Positions 1 through 8,842 of a DNA stretch of 42,076 nt are shown in pieces. The notes beneath the pieces were generated by a model. That model saw nothing but the letters and a program-made list of their open reading frames with translations. It did not search any database and was not told where the DNA came from. Position 1 is the first letter of the stretch, and every line of letters begins with the position of its first letter. Both the position numbers and the translations under genes were made by a program. Origin of the DNA: an uncultured Flavobacteriaceae bacterium (GTDB taxonomy: Bacteria; Bacteroidota; Bacteroidia; Flavobacteriales; Flavobacteriaceae); NCBI GenBank assembly GCA_938017825.1, contig CALIJE010000050.1, positions 1-42,076 on the forward strand, given 5' to 3'.

Positions 1-1
1 T

Positions 2-874
2 ACGACCTATGGTGTTGGTCCCGGAATGCAAATGGCCGAGAAGACCATTATGATGAAAGGTCGCTATATTAATTCAAAAGATATACGGGAGAAAACCAAA
101 TACGCTGTCATTGGTAGAATGGTCGAGAAAGATATATTCAAGGGTGAAGACGCCCTAGGCAAATATGTTGATGTATCTGGCAGTGCCTTCCGCGTCATCG
201 GTGTTTTTCAGGATGATGGTGGGGATAACGAGGAACGAAATATTTTTATTCCCTTTACAACACGTCAGCTTATAGAGGGCAACAATGATAAAATAGGACA
301 AATCACACTGGCCTTTAACGAGGCCATCGGTTATGACGGTGCCATGAAATTTCAACGACAACTAGACACCTATATCCGTAAGAAGAAAGAAATTAGTCCG
401 AAAGATCCAAGAGGAATTTTTATAGAGAACGTGGCCGATAACTTAAAGCGCAATCAACAATTTGCAGGGGTATTGAAGATCATTATTTCGGGAATAGCGT
501 TCGCCGTTATCATTTCCGGTATAATAGGAATTAGCAATATTATGGTCTTCGTGGTTAAGGAACGTACTAAAGAAATCGGAATACGAAAAGCCATGGGCGC
601 CACGCCTAGAACCATTATCAGTACCATTTTATTGGAATCAGTATTTATCACAGCAATATTTGGCTTTGTAGGAATGATTTTGGGCATTATCGTATTGAAC
701 CTTATTGAAGGTAAGATGCTCGAAGATGACTATTTTATTACGAAACCCGGCATAAATTCAGGGATGGCATTTTTTGTTACCATTCTACTTATAATATGTG
801 GAACCTTAGCAGCGTACATACCGGCAAAAAAGGCGGCAAGAATAAAACCTATTGTAGCATTAAGAGACGACTAA
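2..874 (+). CDS. MacB-type ABC transporter permease (5' truncated)
   Basis: This is the C-terminal part of an FtsX/MacB-like permease of an ABC exporter that works with a periplasmic adaptor and a TolC channel. The reading frame is open from base 2, so the ATG at 26 is internal and the first membrane helix lies outside the window. The visible part starts in the MacB periplasmic core (motifs VIGRMVEKDIF and FRVIGVF, then NIFIPFTT). Three membrane segments follow, with the typical cytoplasmic loop KERTKEIGIRKAMGATP between the first two and PAKKAARIKPIVALRDD at the end. The next permease starts one base after the stop. The ATPase is not in view and is probably upstream. The substrate cannot be read from the sequence. 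Confidence 0.9.
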   Translation, partial: TTYGVGPGMQMAEKTIMMKGRYINSKDIREKTKYAVIGRMVEKDIFKGEDALGKYVDVSGSAFRVIGVFQDDGGDNEERNIFIPFTTRQLIEGNNDKIGQITLAFNEAIGYDGAMKFQRQLDTYIRKKKEISPKDPRGIFIENVADNLKRNQQFAGVLKIIISGIAFAVIISGIIGISNIMVFVVKERTKEIGIRKAMGATPRTIISTILLESVFITAIFGFVGMILGIIVLNLIEGKMLEDDYFITKPGINSGMAFFVTILLIICGTLAAYIPAKKAARIKPIVALRDD

Positions 875-875
875 G

Positions 876-2138
876 ATGAGGCAGATATTTGATAGGGACA
901 CTTGGGTCGAGATCTTTCAATCTATTCGAAAGAACAAACTTCGTACGTTTTTAACGATGATCGGAGTATTCATCGGGATCTATATATACATTGGTCTTTC
1001 AGGTGCCTCAAAAGGTCTGGATAATGGATTTGAAAAAGAATTTGAGACCATTGCGCGTAATAGCATGTTCGTTTTTTCTCAAAGCACGAGCAAGCCCTAT
1101 GCCGGATTTAAGACTGGGCGTCGTATTCAATTGAAACTGCAGGATGTTGACGTGCTTCGCCAACAGGTGCCAGAGATTATGGCAATTGCCCCTAGGAATG
1201 TCAAAGGTTTTTTTGGCAGTAGTCCAGGAATTATCAAACGTGGCACCCGTTCTGGTAGCTACTCGGTCTTTGGGGATTTTCCTGAGTTTACGAAAATTGC
1301 ACCTAAAAAAATCTATACAGGGGGGCGATTTATCAATGACGCCGATATAGAACAAGAACGTAAGGTATGTGTAATTGGTGAACGCACGAAAAAAGAACTT
1401 TTTGGTGAAGACGAAGAGGTCATTGGAGGATATATTGCAATTGAAGACGTAAATTTTCAGGTGGTCGGCGTGCATAAATTCGCCGGCGGTGGTCCTTTTG
1501 ACAACGATAGTGATATCTTCATTCCGTTTACAACCTATAAGAAATTGTACAATACAGGGGACAATGTTTCATGGTTTGTTATAGCAGCTTATGATGATGC
1601 GGATGTAGTGCAGGCAGAGCAAGATATTAAAGCTGCTCTTAGACGTGTGCACAGGGTAGATCCAACCGATGAAAAAGCAATTGGGGCATTTAACTTGGGA
1701 GAAATTTTCAAAAAGATATTCGGGTTTTCGAATGGGCTCACATTCCTGTCCTTGATCGTGGGAATTGCAACTATTTTGGCGGGTGTCATCGGAATCGGAA
1801 ATATTCTGTTGATTTCAGTAAAAGAAAGAACCAAGGAATTGGGCGTAAGAAGGGCACTGGGAGCAACTCCGTCGGAAGTCCGAAACCAAATTATTATTGA
1901 AGCCTTGGTATTGACGCTGCTGGCAGGTATTATAGGCATTATTTGTGGGGCCTTTACCCTTTGGGGTATAGGGGCGGCCTTTGGCGGGGGAGATTTCCCG
2001 TATACCAACCCAACGGTGCCTATTCCTTATGTTATAATGTCCTTATTGCTGATGGTTGTTCTGGGTATCCTCATAGGATTAATACCAGCTCAACGAGCGG
2101 TAAGTATACGGCCAATTGATGCCCTAAGGGAAGAATAA
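876..2138 (+). CDS. MacB-type ABC transporter permease
   Basis: This is a full-length FtsX/MacB-like permease of 420 aa without a fused ATPase domain. It has an N-terminal membrane helix (about residues 20-45, after RKNKLRTFLTMIGVFIG), a large periplasmic MacB core (about 50-270, with KVCVIGERTKKELFG and IFIPFTTYKKL), and three C-terminal helices around the loop KERTKELGVRRALGATP. It is paralogous to the preceding permease and separated from it by one base, so the two probably form a heterodimer. The MacA-like adaptor starts 31 bases downstream. The operon order permease-permease-adaptor-TolC is common in Bacteroidota. The substrate (drug, lipid or peptide) is unknown. Confidence 0.92.
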   Translation: MRQIFDRDTWVEIFQSIRKNKLRTFLTMIGVFIGIYIYIGLSGASKGLDNGFEKEFETIARNSMFVFSQSTSKPYAGFKTGRRIQLKLQDVDVLRQQVPEIMAIAPRNVKGFFGSSPGIIKRGTRSGSYSVFGDFPEFTKIAPKKIYTGGRFINDADIEQERKVCVIGERTKKELFGEDEEVIGGYIAIEDVNFQVVGVHKFAGGGPFDNDSDIFIPFTTYKKLYNTGDNVSWFVIAAYDDADVVQAEQDIKAALRRVHRVDPTDEKAIGAFNLGEIFKKIFGFSNGLTFLSLIVGIATILAGVIGIGNILLISVKERTKELGVRRALGATPSEVRNQIIIEALVLTLLAGIIGIICGAFTLWGIGAAFGGGDFPYTNPTVPIPYVIMSLLLMVVLGILIGLIPAQRAVSIRPIDALREE

Positions 2139-2169
2139 AAGAACCACTAAACAACAAATACACTTAAAA

Positions 2170-3330
2170 ATGAACAAGATTGTAAAATACGTATTGATTG
2201 CCTTACTAATATTGGGAGCACTTTGGGCAGCTATGTTTTTCATCAAATCGAACAGTAAATCTGCGATTACCTATGAAACGCAAACCCCGTTTATTTCCAG
2301 TATCGAAAAGAAGACGGTAGCCACAGGTAAAGTTATACCAGAAGACGAGGTTGAGATCAAACCACAGATTACAGGTATTATTGAAAAAATTTATCTAGAG
2401 GAAGGTGCGACCGTCAAAGCAGGGGATCTTATTGCGAAAATAAAAATCGTTCCTAACGAACAATCATTGAATTCAGCTAGGGGTAGAGTGCGCAATGCGG
2501 AACTTTCCCTTAATAACACGAAGATCGAGTACGATAGAAATAAGACTTTGTTCGACAAGGGCGTCATTTCTAGCCAAGACTTTAATGCGCTACAGCTGCG
2601 ATATGAACAAGGTCAACAGGAATTATCCAATGCACGGGCAGACTATCAAATCATCCGAAAAGGATCTGCAGGGGGGTCTTCATCCGCGAATACCAACATT
2701 AGGGCCACAGTAGCGGGTACTGTCTTGCAAATTCCTGTGGAGGAAGGGGATCAAGTAATACAGGCAAATAATTTCAATGCAGGAACTACAATTGCCTTTA
2801 TTGCGGATTTGGGCAAAATGATTTTCGAAGGAAAAGTAGATGAAGGGGAAGTAGGAAAATTGGAACTCGGTACACCGCTTAAAATTAGTCTGGGAGCACT
2901 GGAAGGCGAGGAATTAAATGCAAAATTAAAGTTTATCGCGCCCAAGGGAGTTGAGGAAACAGGGGCGGTTCAGTTTAAGATAGAAGGTGATGTTGAGGTT
3001 AAAGAAGGTATTTTCATTAGAGCTGGGTATAGTGCCAATGCCTCTATCGTACTTGAAAAGAAAGACAGCATTTTGGTGATACCGGAAGCGCTTTTGCAAT
3101 TTGACAAAAAGACGAACGACCCCTATGTAGAAGTTTCCGTTGGTGCGGAGAGCGACCAAAAGTTTGAGCGTAAGGATATCGAGGTAGGTATCTCAGACGG
3201 CGTAAATATTGAAATCGTTTCTGGTCTTACCGAAGAGGATAAGGTAAAGGAATGGAACAAGACCGAGCCTATAAAGAAAGGGGAAGAAGAAGGTGAAGAT
3301 GGTGAAGAAGAAACTACAGAAGACGAATAA
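2170..3330 (+). CDS. MacA/HlyD-like periplasmic adaptor subunit
   Basis: This is a membrane fusion (adaptor) protein that would link the two upstream permeases to the TolC-like protein encoded next. One N-terminal membrane anchor (about residues 5-25) is followed by a lipoyl/barrel-sandwich half (VEIKPQITGIIEKIYLEEG), an alpha-helical hairpin (about 95-165, heptad-like with SLNNTKIEYDRNKTLF), the second lipoyl half (RATVAGTVLQIPVEEGD), a beta-barrel and a membrane-proximal domain. The C-terminus is a strikingly acidic tail rich in Glu and Asp (last ~20 residues), unusual but seen in some Bacteroidota adaptors. The length (386 aa) is normal for MacA-like proteins. It lies in the same transcription unit as its neighbours. 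Confidence 0.92.
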   Translation: MNKIVKYVLIALLILGALWAAMFFIKSNSKSAITYETQTPFISSIEKKTVATGKVIPEDEVEIKPQITGIIEKIYLEEGATVKAGDLIAKIKIVPNEQSLNSARGRVRNAELSLNNTKIEYDRNKTLFDKGVISSQDFNALQLRYEQGQQELSNARADYQIIRKGSAGGSSSANTNIRATVAGTVLQIPVEEGDQVIQANNFNAGTTIAFIADLGKMIFEGKVDEGEVGKLELGTPLKISLGALEGEELNAKLKFIAPKGVEETGAVQFKIEGDVEVKEGIFIRAGYSANASIVLEKKDSILVIPEALLQFDKKTNDPYVEVSVGAESDQKFERKDIEVGISDGVNIEIVSGLTEEDKVKEWNKTEPIKKGEEEGEDGEEETTEDE

Positions 3331-3361
3331 AAAACATCAATCAAAATCAAAAATCAATAAA

Positions 3362-4711
3362 ATGAAGTTTAAACTCACAGCGCTATTTCTGGTATTATCC
3401 CTAGGAATACTATCTGCACAGCAAAAAAAATGGACACTTGAAGAGTGTGTGGCCTATGCCTTGGAAAATAACCTTACCGTAGAACAGTTTGAACTCGATT
3501 TGGAGAATGCCTTGTTAGACAAGTCAGACGCGGTTGGAGCTTTTCTACCCAACTTGAATGCTTCTACCACGGCTTCAAGCAATACGGGATTTTCAATTAA
3601 CCCCACCAACAACGCTCCTACGAATAGTACGGCTTTTAATTTGAATGCGGGGATAAATTCCAATGTTACCTTGTTCGATGGTCTGCGAAATGTGCATCGC
3701 CTAAATAGGGCTAAACTTTCTGCTATCGCGAACCAATATCGTTTAGATGACCTCAAGGATGATATTAGCCTAAATGTAGCGAACAGCTATTTACAGGTAC
3801 TTTCGAACAAAGAATCGCTAAAGGTATCTCGGGCACAATATGCCGTTACCGAGCAAGATTTAAGGCGCACCAAGGAATTGGTGGAATCTGGAGTGGTACC
3901 TCGTGGAGATTTATTGGAAATAGAAGCAACAGCTGCCAATCAAGAACAGCAAATCGTAAATGGGGAAAGCCTGGTTTTGATATCAAGAATTGCGCTGGCC
4001 CAACTCTTACAGATTACGGACTATCAAAATTTTGACATTGCAGATGATTCTTTTGATATTCCCCCGTCGGATATTCTTTCGAATTCGGCCAAAGATATTT
4101 TTGATAAGGCTTTGAGCTTTCGAAATGACATGAAGCTATCGCAATCGAATGTCGAAATTGCCGAGAAAGATCTTCAAATAGCAAAAGGTGCAGTATTGCC
4201 TACCTTAGCTGGATTCGTGAACTATGGTACTAGATATTCTGATGTTACACAATTGCTAGATGCCAATAACAGACCCTTTACACCAAACCTAACGGATCAA
4301 TTATGGATTTTTGATGGGATATCCTATGGCGCTCAGCTTAGTGTTCCCATATTTAATGGTTGGAGCACCAGAAACAGCATTAGACGGTCAAAAATCAATC
4401 TCGAACGAACCAAATTGCAATTCGAACAAGATAAGTTGATTCTAGAATCCAATATTCAACAAGCATATGTAGATGTATCGACCTTCTTAAAGGCCTATGA
4501 GGCTGCTGAAAAAACATTGGAGGCCAGACGCTTGGCGTACCAGTATTCAAAAGAACGCTTTGATGTTGGTTTAATGAATGCTTTTGACTTTAGTCAGGCG
4601 CAGTCACGTGTAGATAATGCCGAAGCAGATGTCATACGAACAAAATACAACTATATTTTTCGCCTAAAAATATTGGAGTTCTATTTCGGATTGCCCTTAG
4701 AGCTAAAATAG
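3362..4711 (+). CDS. TolC-family outer membrane efflux protein
   Basis: This is an outer membrane channel of the TolC family, the exit duct of the preceding MacAB-like exporter. I chose the ATG at 3362 because it starts a good signal peptide (MKFKLTALFLVLSLGILSAQ, cleavage after SAQ). A longer frame from 3293 would overlap the adaptor gene and hide the signal. The mature protein shows the two internally repeated OEP domains. The helical parts carry LEECVAYALENNLTVEQ and YSKERFDVGLMNAFDFSQAQ, the latter being the typical second-repeat motif of TolC proteins. The length is 449 aa. It is the last gene of the unit, and a hairpin terminator follows 20 bases after the stop. Confidence 0.93.
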   Translation: MKFKLTALFLVLSLGILSAQQKKWTLEECVAYALENNLTVEQFELDLENALLDKSDAVGAFLPNLNASTTASSNTGFSINPTNNAPTNSTAFNLNAGINSNVTLFDGLRNVHRLNRAKLSAIANQYRLDDLKDDISLNVANSYLQVLSNKESLKVSRAQYAVTEQDLRRTKELVESGVVPRGDLLEIEATAANQEQQIVNGESLVLISRIALAQLLQITDYQNFDIADDSFDIPPSDILSNSAKDIFDKALSFRNDMKLSQSNVEIAEKDLQIAKGAVLPTLAGFVNYGTRYSDVTQLLDANNRPFTPNLTDQLWIFDGISYGAQLSVPIFNGWSTRNSIRRSKINLERTKLQFEQDKLILESNIQQAYVDVSTFLKAYEAAEKTLEARRLAYQYSKERFDVGLMNAFDFSQAQSRVDNAEADVIRTKYNYIFRLKILEFYFGLPLELK

Positions 4712-4731
4712 ATACTTACAGACCACATAAG

Positions 4732-4768
4732 AGACCCGTAGGCGTTTTGAGTCGAACGGGTCTTTTTG
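4732..4768 (+). terminator. Rho-independent terminator of the MacAB-like export operon
   Basis: Perfect 8-bp inverted repeat, AGACCCGT at 4732-4739 and ACGGGTCT at 4756-4763, with a 16-nt loop and a T-run at 4763-4767. It stands between the TolC-like gene and tsaB, so it would end the export operon and isolate tsaB. Confidence 0.85.
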
Positions 4769-4794
4769 TTTGCAATACAAGTAAAAACAGTTCA

Positions 4795-4802
4795 TATCTT
4801 TG
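4795..4802 (+). promoter_or_regulatory. Bacteroidota -7 promoter element of tsaB
   Basis: TATCTTTG matches the Bacteroidota -7 consensus TAnnTTTG exactly. A good TTTG at the usual -33 spacing is not evident; the nearest, at 4769-4772, is about 22 bases away. Transcription would begin only a few bases before the ATG at 4809, so the mRNA would be almost leaderless unless the second ATG at 4815 is used. Confidence 0.5.
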
Positions 4803-4808
4803 CCTCAG

Positions 4809-5483
4809 ATGGGAATGATCCTTAATATAGAAACAGCTACGACGAATTGCTCGGTATGTGTTGCCAAGGATGGTGAAATTCTAGCCATAAAAGAGAACGA
4901 CACCCCTAATTATTCCCATTCCGAACAGTTGCACATTTTTATCGAAGAGGTTCTGCAACAGGCTTCGGTTGCTTTTAATGAATTGAATGCCATTGCGGTA
5001 AGCAAAGGACCAGGATCATACACAGGGCTCCGGATAGGGGTTTCAGCTGCTAAGGGACTTTGTTTTTCGCTGGATGTTCCTCTAATTTCCATCCCTACCT
5101 TAGAAAGTATGGTACATCAAACCATGCCGGTAACTGCCGACTTTATGATTCCGGTTTTGGATGCCCGTCGTATGGAGGTTTATGCTGCGGTTTTTGACTC
5201 GAATTTTGATGAAATTAGGGAAACCAGAGCTGAAGTAATCGATGATTCTTCCTTTGCAGAATATATTCAAAAAGGCTCGGTTTTATTAGTGGGCAGCGGA
5301 GCTGAGAAATGTCGGGAGCTGTTCCAGGAAAGGCTTAGTTATCAACCTTCAATCGTGCCTTCTTCTCGGGAAATGGCGCCCTTGTCCTTTCGAAAATTCA
5401 AAAAGCAGGAGTTTGAGGATGTCGCCTACTTTGAACCTTATTATTTAAAAGACTTCGTCCTTGCTACCAAGAAGAAATCTTAG
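4809..5483 (+). CDS. tsaB: tRNA threonylcarbamoyladenosine biosynthesis protein TsaB
   Basis: TsaB is the ASKHA-fold partner of TsaD in the complex that makes N6-threonylcarbamoyladenosine at position 37 of ANN-decoding tRNAs. The protein begins with the family N-terminus ILNIETATTNCSVCVA. It contains the conserved SKGPGSYTGLRIGVSAAKGL segment (about residues 60-80) and DARRMEVYAAVF (about 115-125), both diagnostic of TsaB. The length of about 225 aa is normal. The start could be ATG 4809 or ATG 4815; the second gives the usual MILNIETA start. A TTG further upstream lies inside the -7 promoter element and is rejected. The gene ends tail to tail with the DUF255 gene on the opposite strand, the stops overlapping by four bases. 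Confidence 0.93.
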   Translation: MGMILNIETATTNCSVCVAKDGEILAIKENDTPNYSHSEQLHIFIEEVLQQASVAFNELNAIAVSKGPGSYTGLRIGVSAAKGLCFSLDVPLISIPTLESMVHQTMPVTADFMIPVLDARRMEVYAAVFDSNFDEIRETRAEVIDDSSFAEYIQKGSVLLVGSGAEKCRELFQERLSYQPSIVPSSREMAPLSFRKFKKQEFEDVAYFEPYYLKDFVLATKKKS

Positions 5484-7516
5484 GTGTTGAGTTGGCGCAG
5501 GGCCTGATCAATGTCGTTTACGGGCAATTTGCAAGAACCATGCTCACAGATATAAATCAATGTTTCGCCCTTACTGGCTCTGTCCTTAAGAAGAGGTAAC
5601 TTACTGTTGTCTTTAGCGCCCGCGAAAATAGTGTTTGGCAAATATCGGCGCTGAAGCGAAAATAGTTTTTCCCTATAGGCGTCCCCAATGACGGCCACCT
5701 CATAAAATGGGTGGTTCATCAATAGATTCAATTCCATCCAATTGGCATGATTTTGAGGATTTTCTTTAAGGCTTTCCTGCATGTTTTTCAACATTTGTAA
5801 TGCATATTCATAATATGCATTTTCAACATACAACTTGGAAAGCTTAAAGAGGTTTTTTGCCATTATCGAATTGGAAGCAGGGACTACATTATCGGTAGTT
5901 TCCAAGGTTCTTCTAATTATAAAATCATCATTTATGGAGGTGAAAAAGAAGAGACCACTGGCCTGGTCCATAAAGTGTTCCAAGCAAAAATCCATGAGGT
6001 TTTTAGCAAGAGTAAGCCATTTTTCATCGGCACAAACTTCATAGAGGCCAATATACGCCTCAATGACTGCTGCATAATCCTCTAAATACCCATTAATGGT
6101 GCTTCTGCCATTTTTATGATTGTGAAATAAACCACCATCCTTTTGAAACATATTTTGTTCGATAAATTCTGCATTTTTCAAGGCCAAATCGAGGTATGCT
6201 TCAGTACCCAAATAGCGATAGGCGTCTATTAAACCTTTCAGCATTAACGCATTCCAGGAAGTGAGTACCTTATCATCAAGTCTCGGGCGATGCCTTTTTT
6301 TTCGTTCATGCTCTAATTGGGCTAAAGTTTTGTTGATTTTTTGTTCGAGTTCATCCTCGGTAATCTTGAACTTGGTGGCAATATCCTTATGGGACGCATC
6401 TCGTATGAGCACATAATTTTCATGTTCCCAATACCCATATGAATTGATATTAAAGTAGGCGCTAAAAAGGTCGATATCATTGCCTAAGACTTTCACTAAC
6501 TCCTTCTTTTGCCATACATAATAGGCACCCTCCTCTAATGCTCCCTCCGACGTAAGGCTGTCGGCGTCCAATGCCGAATAGAAACCGAAATTTGGATCAG
6601 TCAGCTCATTTTGAACAAAATCTATGGTACGCGCTACAATCTGTTTGTACAGTATATTTCCACTAGCCGCATATGCTTTGGCATACAAACTTATCAGCTG
6701 CCCGTTGTCGTATAACATCTTTTCGAAATGGGGAACATGCCATTTGGTATCTACGGAATAGCGCGAAAACCCGCCCCCAACATGATCGAAAATACCTCCC
6801 CAGGCCATTCTTGTGAGGGTTGTATGCACATAGTGCAATACATTGGAATCATTACGATATGTGGCATAATTGAGAAGAAAATTCAGGTTAACGGGCATCA
6901 TGAATTTCGGCGCACGTTTGTATCCCCCCAGGAAACGATCAAAATAGTTTGACCAATCATCTACGGCCTTGTCCATTTGTTTTGAACTCAGGATTTCGGC
7001 TTCCTTATTTACGTTGACTATATTTAATTGCCTTATGCCGTTGGCCAGGTTCTCGGCATATGCTATGACCTTGGCAGTGCTATTCTGATATGCACTCGAA
7101 AGTTGTACCAACACACTGATCCAATTGTCTTTTTGTACGTAGGTTGCGCCCCAAAAAGGACGCCCGTCTGGTAAAGCAACGATATTCAAGGGCCAACCCC
7201 CGCTTCCGGTCATCATTTGAAGGGCGTCCATATAGATATGGTCTACATCCGGGCGTTCCTCTCGATCAATTTTAATATTTATGAAATGCTCGTTCATTAC
7301 CTTGGCTACTTCTTCATCTTCGAAACATTCATGTTCCATAACGTGGCACCAGTGACACGCGGCATAGCCAATACTGATAAGCAATAATTTATTTTCATCT
7401 GTTGCCCTTTGCAATACTGCGGGGTGCCAACCTTCCCAATTCACTGGGTTGTGCGCATGTTGGAGCAAATATGGACTTGTCTCGTGCTGTAACGCATTTG
7501 TGAATTTATGGGGCAT
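5480..7516 (-). CDS. Thioredoxin-domain protein, DUF255/YyaL (SPATA20) family
   Basis: This 678-aa protein belongs to the YyaL/SSP411 (human SPATA20) family: an N-terminal thioredoxin-like domain (DUF255) followed by an alpha/alpha barrel resembling six-hairpin glycosidases. The N-terminus TSPYLLQHAHNPVNWEGW and the redox-like motif C54-H-W-C57 in CHWCHVMEHECFED are hallmarks. So are GGWPLNIVALPDGRPFWGATY and the barrel motif HVPHFEKMLYDNGQL. The biochemical role of the family is not established. The gene is single, convergent with tsaB, and separated from the upstream dodecin gene by a terminator, so it should have its own promoter in 7517-7575. I saw only a 7-of-8 match to the -7 consensus there (TATTTTCG). 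Confidence 0.92.
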   Translation of the reverse strand: MPHKFTNALQHETSPYLLQHAHNPVNWEGWHPAVLQRATDENKLLLISIGYAACHWCHVMEHECFEDEEVAKVMNEHFINIKIDREERPDVDHIYMDALQMMTGSGGWPLNIVALPDGRPFWGATYVQKDNWISVLVQLSSAYQNSTAKVIAYAENLANGIRQLNIVNVNKEAEILSSKQMDKAVDDWSNYFDRFLGGYKRAPKFMMPVNLNFLLNYATYRNDSNVLHYVHTTLTRMAWGGIFDHVGGGFSRYSVDTKWHVPHFEKMLYDNGQLISLYAKAYAASGNILYKQIVARTIDFVQNELTDPNFGFYSALDADSLTSEGALEEGAYYVWQKKELVKVLGNDIDLFSAYFNINSYGYWEHENYVLIRDASHKDIATKFKITEDELEQKINKTLAQLEHERKKRHRPRLDDKVLTSWNALMLKGLIDAYRYLGTEAYLDLALKNAEFIEQNMFQKDGGLFHNHKNGRSTINGYLEDYAAVIEAYIGLYEVCADEKWLTLAKNLMDFCLEHFMDQASGLFFFTSINDDFIIRRTLETTDNVVPASNSIMAKNLFKLSKLYVENAYYEYALQMLKNMQESLKENPQNHANWMELNLLMNHPFYEVAVIGDAYREKLFSLQRRYLPNTIFAGAKDNSKLPLLKDRASKGETLIYICEHGSCKLPVNDIDQALRQLNT

Positions 7517-7575
7517 AGTATCGGTATTTTGGGTTTGAAGATCCCAACATTAAGAAGTGTATTCGAAAATAGGTC

Positions 7576-7606
7576 AAAAAAAAGCACCACGATGCCGCAG
7601 TGCTTT
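7576..7606 (-). terminator. Rho-independent terminator of the dodecin gene
   Basis: On the minus strand a perfect 7-bp stem, AAAGCAC (7581-7587) against GTGCTTT (7600-7606) as written on the plus strand, with a 12-nt loop is followed by eight T's (plus-strand A-run 7576-7583). It lies about 20 bases beyond the dodecin stop and insulates the DUF255 gene downstream. Confidence 0.82.
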
Positions 7607-7627
7607 CAATACTCGTTTTGCAAACGC

Positions 7628-7828
7628 CTATTTGACTTCGAAAGTGATTTTTACATTAACTCGAAAATCGTCGATTTCACCATCTTTTACACTTGCACTT
7701 TGGTCTTGTACATATACAGATCTTATGTTCTTCACTGATTTTGAGGCATGTGAAACTGCCTTTTTAGTGGCGTCTTCCCAACTCTTTTCTGAGTTCGCCA
7801 ATACTTCGATTACCTTTAAAACTGCCAT
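7628..7828 (-). CDS. Dodecin family flavin-binding protein
   Basis: Dodecins are ~67-aa proteins that assemble into hollow dodecamers and store or scavenge flavins. This 66-aa protein has the family pattern throughout: an N-terminal strand AVLKVIEVLANSEKSWEDA (with the Trp that normally stacks on the flavin), a single helix, and two strands SVYVQDQSASVKDGEI and FRVNVKITFEV. It is monocistronic, with the nfu gene 87 bases upstream on the same strand and a terminator right behind it. The physiological ligand (FMN, FAD, riboflavin or lumichrome) cannot be told from the sequence. Confidence 0.9.
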   Translation of the reverse strand: MAVLKVIEVLANSEKSWEDATKKAVSHASKSVKNIRSVYVQDQSASVKDGEIDDFRVNVKITFEVK

Positions 7829-7915
7829 AATAATGTGTATTTAGAATTTATTCCAAGGTAAGAAATTAAATACATCTGAAGCAACTAAATGTGCCCCTAC
7901 AGAAAAGAATAATGA

Positions 7916-8818
7916 TCAACCATTCAATGCAATAACTTCGTTCACCTTATCTCCCATCATATTTTTAAGCATGGTCTCAATACCATTTTTAAGGGTAAAG
8001 GTAGAGGAGGGGCAGCCACTGCAGGCGCCTTGCAAAATTACATTAACTGTTTTGCTCTCTTCTTCATATGATTGAAACAGAATATTGCCACCATCACTGG
8101 CTACCGCAGGTTTTACATATTCTTCTAGAATATCTATGATCTGTTTTGAAGTGTCATCTAGATTTTCATTTTTAAGCTGATGTGCTGGGGTTTCCTTTGA
8201 TTTTTGGACGATACTTTGCGTGCTTGCCACTTCTTTGCCATCGGCAACGAAATCACGTATGTGTTCTCGAAGTTGAAGGGTAATATCTTCCCATTCCGCA
8301 ACATCGAACTTCGTCACGGAAATGTAGTTCTCATCCATAAAAACTTCCTTTACAAACGGAAAGTGAAATAATTCTTTGGCCAGCTCTGAACCTTTTGCCT
8401 CATCAATGTTCTTATATTCTAATGTAGCGGGTACTAGTTTACGGTTCGCAACAAATTTCATTACAGCGGGGTTGGGCGTAACCTCTGCATAGATGCTTAC
8501 AGCCACCTTTTTTGTGGTTTGTTGTTCTGTGATAATAGGTTCGCCAGCGTTTAGATATTCTACCAATTGCTGGGCCGTTTCATCCTTCACATCGCTCCAA
8601 TCAACAATATCATAACGTTCAATAGCAACAAAATTCCCCGATATATACACCGTTTTCACAAATGGCAGGTAGAATAATTGCTGTGCCAAAGGGGAATTTT
8701 TTGCCTCGTCTATATTCTTAAACTCGTAATTTTGATGTTGTACAAGAAAGTGATTGGTTTCGAATTTTAATATTGCCGGGTTATTGGTTTCGACTACCGT
8801 TATGGTGAACTCTTTCAT
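7916..8818 (-). CDS. Nfu/NifU-type Fe-S cluster carrier with two tandem Nfu_N domains
   Basis: This probable Fe-S cluster scaffold/carrier is 300 aa long. The C-terminal NifU domain holds the cluster-binding pair C266-S-G-C269 (GACSGCPSSTFTLKNG). In front are two similar N-terminal Nfu domains. Each has the pattern NPAxxKF, an early strand, KNIDEAK, a stretch ending LAxxLFxxPFVK, then DxxDWxDV/I. Typical Nfu proteins have one such domain, so there has been an internal duplication. I chose the ATG at 8818, which starts MKEFTITVVETNNPA. The extension to 8845 runs over the palindrome and -7 element. It is transcribed divergently from the PorP/SprF gene at 8936. Confidence 0.9.
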   Translation of the reverse strand: MKEFTITVVETNNPAILKFETNHFLVQHQNYEFKNIDEAKNSPLAQQLFYLPFVKTVYISGNFVAIERYDIVDWSDVKDETAQQLVEYLNAGEPIITEQQTTKKVAVSIYAEVTPNPAVMKFVANRKLVPATLEYKNIDEAKGSELAKELFHFPFVKEVFMDENYISVTKFDVAEWEDITLQLREHIRDFVADGKEVASTQSIVQKSKETPAHQLKNENLDDTSKQIIDILEEYVKPAVASDGGNILFQSYEEESKTVNVILQGACSGCPSSTFTLKNGIETMLKNMMGDKVNEVIALNG

Positions 8819-8820
8819 TA

Positions 8821-8836
8821 TGCGTAATTTTACGCA
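8821..8836 (-). promoter_or_regulatory. Palindrome in the leader of the nfu gene
   Basis: TGCGTAA-TT-TTACGCA is a 7-bp perfect inverted repeat with a 2-bp centre. It ends two bases from the nfu start codon and overlaps the -7 element. It could be an operator for a dimeric repressor or a small mRNA hairpin hiding the start site. The binding protein is not known. Confidence 0.5.
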
Positions 8837-8842
8837 AAAGTA
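8835..8842 (-). promoter_or_regulatory. Bacteroidota -7 promoter element of the nfu gene
   Basis: Read on the minus strand this is TACTTTTG, an exact match to TAnnTTTG, 17 bases before the ATG at 8818. No convincing -33 TTTG is at the right distance. Confidence 0.45.

Noticed and set aside
1008..1475. 155-codon frame on the minus strand inside the second permease gene
   Set aside because: It is fully antisense to a well-supported FtsX/MacB permease and its translation shows no recognisable family pattern.
3293..3361. Upstream extension of the TolC-like gene overlapping the adaptor
   Set aside because: The signal peptide begins exactly at the ATG at 3362; the extension is Lys-rich and is the out-of-frame reading of the adaptor's acidic tail.
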